From assembly GCA_017613855.1 (NCBI GenBank), contig JAGACY010000237.1:1-9354 (forward strand): a DNA stretch of 9,354 nt. The letters run 5' to 3'. The notes beneath the pieces are model-generated. The model had not been told where the DNA came from, made no database searches, and saw only the letters and a list, made by a program, of their open reading frames with translations. Positions 5,701 to 9,354 of this stretch are shown piece by piece (position 1 is the first letter of the stretch; the number at the start of each line of letters is the position of its first letter). The position numbers and the translations under genes are program-made. This stretch comes from Pseudomonadota bacterium. GTDB taxonomy: Bacteria; Myxococcota; Bradymonadia; UBA4248.

Positions 5701-6645
5701 TTAGAGTTTGAAATTGTATTTAATACCGGGGGCATTGCCATCGGGCCAGGAATGTTTTTCGATGACGGTCAGGATGCATTTTTCGGTAGCAGATCCTTTA
5801 AAGCTTCCGCCTGTGGCCGAAACGCCCTTTGCTTTGTTGCCGCTGATGCTGAATGTAACAGCCAGGTTGCCATTTTTACCGCATTTTTGTGCTTTGGTTG
5901 CGACTGCCTGGAGGGCAGCTTTGACGGCTTCAGGAGAAGCTTTACCACCACCGGATTTTGCGGGTGCCGGTGCAGCAGCTGCAGCATCACCACCGCCATC
6001 GCCGGGCTTGGCACCGCCGCCGCCTTTTTTGCCGCCGCCTTTCTTGCCGCCGGCAGAACCACTGTCACCCGGATCTGCTGCGAGGTTTGCTTGCGCATCG
6101 CGCAGTCTCTGAAGTTCGGCGTCAATTTCTTCCTGTTCGGCTTTACGGCGTTTGTTATCGGATTCTGCCTGCTGTTTGGCCATTTCGAGTTCATCGATGC
6201 GTTTTTGAAGCGCTTCTGCCTCTTTCTTGGATTCTGCAGCTGCAATTTCCTGCTGATGTTTGAGTTCAGCTTCTTCTTCCTGTTTATTCTGAATGATGAA
6301 GAAAATGGAGAGGCCGGCAGCGAGAAGAACAACGACAAACACTGCTGCAATGATGAGTGTTTTGCGCTTTTCGTGTTTGGTCACGACCTGGTTAAAGACC
6401 ATGCTTTCCATCGCAATGGGAGCAACATCGCCGCCTTCTTCGGATGAAGAAGAACTGCCCATGCGCTGGAGCGTGTTAATATCAATCAGGCCGGATTCTT
6501 CACCAGAAGGCCCAAATCCTGTCCCACCGTTGTTGGATGCTTCGTTATCGAGTGCATTCAGGCTATCGATCGAGAACAAAACAGAGTTTTCGTTTCTGGC
6601 ACCAAACAAACCCTCGCTGTTGTTATCTTGATCTCTATAATCCAT
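5701..6645 (-). CDS. TonB-like envelope protein with AgmX/PglI-type C-terminal domain
   Basis: 314 residues from the ATG at 6645, chosen because GGAGG (6651-6655) lies 5 nt upstream; a longer frame to 6732 has no such site. The N-terminal cytoplasmic part has two short motifs that I associate with myxobacterial AgmX-type proteins: RNENSVLFSIDSLNAL (17-32) and SGLIDINTL (51-59). Residue 96-118 is a single transmembrane helix (LIIAAVFVVVLLAAGLSIFFI). Residues 120-190 are a charged coiled coil rich in Glu, Lys, Ala and Gln. Residues 191-235 are a Gly/Lys/Ala/Pro linker. Residues 237-314 form a TonB-like domain with Cys255 and Cys290 placed for a disulfide. The layout predicts an inner-membrane protein reaching across the periplasm, as in energy transducers and Glt/Agl motility or transport machines. 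The exact partner cannot be told. It lies 140 nt after the esterase and may share its transcript. Confidence 0.78.
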   Translation of the reverse strand: MDYRDQDNNSEGLFGARNENSVLFSIDSLNALDNEASNNGGTGFGPSGEESGLIDINTLQRMGSSSSSEEGGDVAPIAMESMVFNQVVTKHEKRKTLIIAAVFVVVLLAAGLSIFFIIQNKQEEEAELKHQQEIAAAESKKEAEALQKRIDELEMAKQQAESDNKRRKAEQEEIDAELQRLRDAQANLAADPGDSGSAGGKKGGGKKGGGGAKPGDGGGDAAAAAPAPAKSGGGKASPEAVKAALQAVATKAQKCGKNGNLAVTFSISGNKAKGVSATGGSFKGSATEKCILTVIEKHSWPDGNAPGIKYNFKL

Positions 6646-6702
6646 GTATTCCTCCGAACACTCAAGTCTTATGTGTCTAAAATAATATTCAATGTTTGCC
6701 GT

Positions 6703-6722
6703 GGAATTGGCTATGCAATTCC
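6703..6722. promoter_or_regulatory. Operator-like inverted repeat upstream of the TonB-like gene
   Basis: GGAATTG-GCTATG-CAATTCC is a perfect inverted repeat with seven-base arms and a 6-nt spacer, within the 140-nt gap between the esterase stop and the TonB-like start. The symmetry, arm length and lack of a following T-run favour a dimeric regulator site over a terminator. No convincing promoter hexamers were found next to it. Confidence 0.35.
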
Positions 6723-6785
6723 CACAGGGCAATCTCTACTACACCTGTTTGTTCAATTTGTCACGCGGTTATTGGCAGTTGATGT

Positions 6786-7571
6786 TCAGTCATCGTTGAG
6801 AAGCCGGGAAACGATGATCGGGAAGCGTTTTGCCCAACAGACTTCCGAGTGGAATCCACCTTCATCGATGTAAAGCAGCACTTCGTGTGCGGCATATCCC
6901 AACCGTCTGAGATGCCAATAGAAATCATTCACAATCGAGGCGTAATCCATATAAATGTCCTGCACCGTAATTTTTTCGTCGGATCCCATATCCAGATAGA
7001 TTTTGGTCCAGGTATCGTATTTGGTGTTCCAGTGCTCAAAACATCGAAAATCCGACCACATTACGCTGGGAGAGACGGCCCCGATGCGTCCAATGACATC
7101 GGGACGTTCGCGCCCGCAAAAGAGCGCCATCAGACCGCCGAGTGAAGATCCGATAAATGCCGTATTCTCGGGCCCTTTGAGCGTTCGGTAATGCTTGTCC
7201 ATCCAGGGAATAAAAAATTCTGTCAGATTATTGAGAAATTTTCTGCCTCTGGGATCGAAGACGGATGCAGCGGGGAATGGCCATGGCGTGTACTCTCCGA
7301 AACGGTCGATTTCATGGTCGATAGCGCAGACCAGCCATTCGCGCTGCAGACTGCCGTCCGCAGCCATGGCATCCTGAGTTTCATTGACATGCCACGTTTC
7401 TTTGATTGCACTTCGCGGATGCTCAAACACATTTTGACCATCGGTCATATAGATGACCGGATAATGCCGGTCGGGATGGTCTTCGTAGGAATCCGGCAGG
7501 TACACACGAACTGTGCGGTTAAATTTGTCGAGCGGAGAATAAAAGTTATCGATGATTTCGATTTTTCCCAT
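6786..7571 (-). CDS. Putative alpha/beta-hydrolase esterase (esterase D / enterochelin-esterase-like family)
   Basis: 261 residues. Typical features of the family are RTVRVYLPDSY (19-29), YPVIYMTDGQNVF (37-49), TPWPFP (95-100), the nucleophile elbow GSSLGG with Ser143 (141-146), AVSPSVMW (165-172), YLDMGSDEK (192-200) and a C-terminal GGFHSEVCWAKRF with the likely catalytic His241. The catalytic acid is probably in the 194-205 region. Members hydrolyse carboxylic esters such as siderophore esters, S-formylglutathione or polysaccharide acyl groups; the substrate cannot be read from the sequence. No signal peptide is seen. The start is supported by AGAGGA (7576-7581) 4 nt upstream. The TonB-like gene follows on the same strand after 140 nt, which could mean co-transcription, but the two proteins have no obvious shared task. 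Confidence 0.85.
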   Translation of the reverse strand: MGKIEIIDNFYSPLDKFNRTVRVYLPDSYEDHPDRHYPVIYMTDGQNVFEHPRSAIKETWHVNETQDAMAADGSLQREWLVCAIDHEIDRFGEYTPWPFPAASVFDPRGRKFLNNLTEFFIPWMDKHYRTLKGPENTAFIGSSLGGLMALFCGRERPDVIGRIGAVSPSVMWSDFRCFEHWNTKYDTWTKIYLDMGSDEKITVQDIYMDYASIVNDFYWHLRRLGYAAHEVLLYIDEGGFHSEVCWAKRFPIIVSRLLNDD

Positions 7572-7591
7572 TCAATCCTCTTTTTCTTTGA

Positions 7592-7609
7592 CATGCACCC
7601 TGGGGCATG
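7592..7609. promoter_or_regulatory. Palindrome in the esterase 5' leader
   Basis: CATGC-A-CCC-T-GGG-GCATG is a near-perfect palindrome of two eight-base arms with one bulged base. It lies about 10 nt upstream of the esterase Shine-Dalgarno and just inside the predicted transcript. It may be a repressor site or a stem that influences ribosome access. Confidence 0.35.
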
Positions 7610-7626
7610 GCGTCTCTAAATACATC

Positions 7627-7632
7627 ATTATA
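7627..7632 (-). promoter_or_regulatory. Candidate -10 box for the esterase (and possibly TonB-like) transcript
   Basis: TATAAT on the minus strand, 55-60 nt upstream of the esterase start. The -35 position (about 7650-7655) has no consensus match and falls inside the inverted repeat at 7643-7668, as expected for a promoter that needs an activator. Confidence 0.4.
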
Positions 7633-7642
7633 TAGAATGCGA

Positions 7643-7668
7643 TTTTGGGGATGGGGGATGCCCCAAAA
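7643..7668. promoter_or_regulatory. Perfect inverted repeat over the esterase -35 region
   Basis: TTTTGGGG, a 10-nt centre, then CCCCAAAA. As RNA it would be a stem of eight pairs ending in four A-U pairs, so it could also act as a weak bidirectional terminator between the divergent genes. Its overlap with the -35 of the minus-strand promoter makes a protein-binding site equally plausible. Confidence 0.35.
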
Positions 7669-7838
7669 GCGTCCGCGAATACGACGGCTACATATACCAA
7701 AATGGATTATTCGCCAAATGGGGAATTTGTGAAGAAAAAACGTGATACGGGGTTGTGGTAAAGCGTCGCTGTAACAATCGGTCAGAAACGCCATCACACG
7801 ATTGTTTATTAAATTAACACAAAATCTTGATTTATGTT

Positions 7839-7847
7839 TGATATAAT
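7839..7847 (+). promoter_or_regulatory. Extended -10 promoter of the lipoprotein gene
   Basis: TGATATAAT is a perfect extended -10 (TGnTATAAT). Such promoters need little -35 contact; the nearest -35-like hexamer, TTAACA (7814-7819), is 22 nt upstream, too far to be sure. Transcription would begin near 7854, giving a leader of about 90 nt. Confidence 0.6.
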
Positions 7848-7899
7848 GGCAAACTAAGAATAGTGAGCTTAAGACGCTCTAATAATCTGATGCTTTGTT

Positions 7900-7934
7900 A
7901 AGCCCTGACAGATATGGGGCTTTGTCTTGTTTTT
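7900..7934 (+). terminator. Terminator-like hairpin in the lipoprotein leader (possible attenuator)
   Basis: AAGCCC (7900-7905) pairs with GGGCTT (7917-7922) across an 11-nt loop and is followed by a T-rich run ending in TTTTT (7923-7934). It is directly followed by the Shine-Dalgarno AAGGAG and lies about 45 nt after the predicted transcription start. GACA (7907-7910) could alternatively pair with TGTC (7923-7926), giving a competing fold. Either premature termination or a translation-modulating leader is possible. Confidence 0.4.
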
Positions 7935-7945
7935 AAGGAGTTTTC

Positions 7946-9354
7946 ATGACAAAACGTAGTTTTATTCTGTCTGCATGTGCAATTGCTGCTCTCACCGTTT
8001 TTGGCTGCAATGAATCCAAAGATTGGAATCCCGCCCCTAAGTGTGGCAATGGTGTGGTTGAACTTGGCGAAGCTTGCGAGCCGGGTGTTGCCGTCAATGT
8101 CGCATGCAGCTATTTTGATGCTTCCACCAAATGGGTTTCTGGTCGTCCCGAATGTTCAGACAATTGTCGTTTGACCAAAGGTAACTGTACGGGTGAAGCT
8201 CCGGCCAGCGTTTGTGGCAATGGCGTGGTTGAAGCCAATGAAGAGTGCGATGGCACGATCCCCGAGGGTGTGACCTGTGAGAGCCGCATGTCCGGTTCTA
8301 CCGGTACTTTGACCTGCACTGCCGATTGCAAATTCAATACTTCAGGATGTACTGTTCCTGCAAATTGCGGCAACGGCACAATCGATGAAGGCGAACAATG
8401 CGATGGCGAAGCTGTCGATCCAAACTTCACCATGAATTGCGGCGAGGGTATGAAAGCTGCTGATACACTCGTCTGCGTTGCCGATACATGCATGGTTGAT
8501 ATTACACAATCCTGTGTCGTGGATGGCGTTAAGTGTGACACCGACGAAGAATGTGCCGAAGTCGATGGCAAGACCAAATGTGATGAAGAAAAAGGCATTT
8601 GTGTTGAGCCTCCTGTTGTTTGCTCTTCCGACGAAGACTGTGCCGAAGTCGATGGCAAACCCAAATGCGATGAAGAAAAACTCATCTGCGTAGCGGAAGC
8701 TGTTGTTGAAGTTCCTTGTGAAACAGACGATGACTGTGCCGATGTCGTAGGCAAGACCAAATGCGATGAAGAAAAACTCGTCTGTGTGGAAGGTCCTTGC
8801 ACGGATGGTGCTATCAAGTGTGCACCTCTCGCTGGTATCGAAGGCTATATCGCCTACACCACATGCGTCGACGGCGTTTGGGAAGAAGGTGAAACCAACT
8901 GCGGTGATGGTTTAATCTGCAGCTGCGGTGATGGTGAAGGTGCTACCTGCAGCAGTGTAGAGGAAGCCTGCATCGTGAACCCAAATCCGGATTGTGCCGA
9001 AGGTGACATCAAGTGCGTCGATGAAAGCACCTATCAGGTTTGCAGTGCTGCCTATGGTTTCTGGTCGACTGGAATTGGCCGCTGTGGCGAAAATTCCGAT
9101 GATGAGGGCACCTATTGCGATGCTAACCAGAATAAATGCGTTGAGGCTCCTGAGCCCGAATGCACGACGAATGATGACTGCACGGATCCTGCCAAGCCCG
9201 TTTGCGATGACGGTGTCTGCGTAGCCGGCAGCTCTCCTGAATGCACGACGAATGATGACTGCACGGATCCTGCCAAGCCCGTTTGCGATGACGGTGTCTG
9301 CGTAGCCGGCAGCTCTCCTGAATGCACGACGAATGATGACTGCACGGATCCTGC
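7946..9354 (+). CDS. Cysteine-rich repeat lipoprotein (partial, runs off the window)
   Basis: 469 codons are visible and the frame is still open at the edge. The ATG follows AAGGAG by 5 nt. Residues 1-20 are a lipoprotein signal peptide (KR, hydrophobic core, VFG) ending at lipobox Cys21. The mature part is exported and probably anchored in the outer membrane. Three modules of the myxobacterial cysteine-rich type begin at residues 33, 90 and 141 (CGNGVVELGEACE, CGNGVVEANEECD, CGNGTIDEGEQCD). Then come three tandem modules containing DDCAEVDGK..CDEEK..CV (from residues 197, 226 and 258). A middle part has C.DGVWEEG and IKCVDESTYQVCSAAYGFWS patterns. From residue 405 come identical 27-residue repeats. 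Cysteines are numerous and evenly spaced, so many disulfides are likely. A surface adhesion, binding or structural role is inferred; no enzymatic domain is visible. Confidence 0.85.
   Translation, partial: MTKRSFILSACAIAALTVFGCNESKDWNPAPKCGNGVVELGEACEPGVAVNVACSYFDASTKWVSGRPECSDNCRLTKGNCTGEAPASVCGNGVVEANEECDGTIPEGVTCESRMSGSTGTLTCTADCKFNTSGCTVPANCGNGTIDEGEQCDGEAVDPNFTMNCGEGMKAADTLVCVADTCMVDITQSCVVDGVKCDTDEECAEVDGKTKCDEEKGICVEPPVVCSSDEDCAEVDGKPKCDEEKLICVAEAVVEVPCETDDDCADVVGKTKCDEEKLVCVEGPCTDGAIKCAPLAGIEGYIAYTTCVDGVWEEGETNCGDGLICSCGDGEGATCSSVEEACIVNPNPDCAEGDIKCVDESTYQVCSAAYGFWSTGIGRCGENSDDEGTYCDANQNKCVEAPEPECTTNDDCTDPAKPVCDDGVCVAGSSPECTTNDDCTDPAKPVCDDGVCVAGSSPECTTNDDCTDP
8534..8800 (+). repeat. 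Three diverged in-frame repeats in the lipoprotein gene
   Basis: Units begin at 8534, 8621 and 8717 and encode C.(S/T)D.(E/D)CA(E/D)V.GK.KCDEEK..CV, 29 and 32 residues apart. Protein similarity is high while DNA differs at scattered third positions and in the linkers. This shows an older duplication than the 81-bp repeats further on. The spacing of the cysteines resembles that of the 27-residue unit (C, DDC, VC, CV), so the two repeat sets may share an ancestor. Confidence 0.8.
9158..9354 (+). repeat. Identical 81-bp tandem repeats in the lipoprotein gene
   Basis: Units 9158-9238 and 9239-9319 are identical, and 9320-9354 repeats the first 35 bases before the window ends. Each unit encodes 27 residues beginning ECTTNDDCTDPAKPVCDDG and ending VCVAGSSP, with four cysteines. 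Identity at third codon positions shows recent duplication or continuing homogenisation. The copy number beyond the window is unknown. Confidence 0.95.

Larger units (their letters stand above)
7572..7945. other. Divergent control region between esterase and lipoprotein genes
   Basis: 374 nt without a credible gene. It holds, from left to right, the esterase ribosome-binding site, a palindrome in the esterase leader (7592-7609), a TATAAT for the minus strand (7627-7632), a perfect inverted repeat (7643-7668), an AT-rich stretch, an extended -10 promoter for the plus strand (7839-7847), a leader hairpin (7900-7934) and the lipoprotein ribosome-binding site AAGGAG (7935-7940). From about 7670 to 7800 I see nothing specific. 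Confidence 0.6.

Noticed and set aside
5683..6447. Plus-strand frame of 254 codons opposite the TonB-like gene
   Set aside because: The Phe/Cys/Ala-rich antisense product has no start signal; the minus strand has a Shine-Dalgarno, a membrane helix, a known domain and a terminator.
6646..6732. Longer N-terminus of the TonB-like protein from 6732
   Set aside because: No ribosome site at 6732, while GGAGG sits just before the ATG at 6645, and the added residues cover an operator-like inverted repeat.
7546..7797. Minus-strand frame of 83 codons in the divergent control region
   Set aside because: It overlaps the esterase start in another frame, contains the promoter and palindromes, has no ribosome site and no recognisable domain.
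8110..8817. Minus-strand Ser/Thr-rich frame of 235 codons opposite the lipoprotein
   Set aside because: It is the antisense of the cysteine-rich modules; the periodic SSS and TS pattern mirrors Asp/Glu/Cys codons of the real gene.

Overview
The window suggests a myxobacterium-like member of the Myxococcota (old Deltaproteobacteria), probably an uncultured lineage of moderate GC. The evidence is a TonB-like protein with the N-terminal motifs and C-terminal domain of the AgmX/PglI family, a cysteine-rich lipoprotein with CGNG..E..E.CD modules, a kinase-fold protein beside a SprT-like protease, and a sigma54-activator-type regulator. The taxonomic call is inference; no rRNA or other marker is present.

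Layout. Positions 1-245 hold a repeat element with inverted heptanucleotide tracts. Positions 246-1757 (+) encode a PocR-sensor/AAA+/Fis-HTH regulator whose AAA+ motifs are strongly degenerate. Positions 1758-2264 hold no gene: a paired-hairpin element, then a long modular array of 7-bp repeats that runs to the next start codon. Positions 2265-3173 (+) encode ribose-phosphate pyrophosphokinase (prs). Positions 3174-3435 carry another copy of the heptad element, between convergent genes. Positions 5461-3436 (-) are a two-gene operon: a zinc-ribbon pseudokinase followed, 1 nt later, by a SprT-like metalloprotease. Positions 5462-5700 hold paired hairpins and a clear terminator. Positions 7571-5701 (-) encode an alpha/beta-hydrolase esterase, then the AgmX/TonB-like envelope protein. 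A divergent control region (7572-7945) leads to a cysteine-rich lipoprotein (7946 to the window end, +) whose last visible part is built of identical 81-bp repeats.

The genes do not form one pathway. The most unusual content is the intergenic DNA. Three related modular elements occur in 3.4 kb. They are built of four-heptad (28-bp) tracts, each with its own three-base variant, separated by related spacers of about 30-80 bp. In one element two 32-bp tracts face each other in inverted orientation. The tracts abut or enter gene ends. Two proteins (regulator and pseudokinase) keep a recognisable fold but have lost the residues that normally give catalytic activity.
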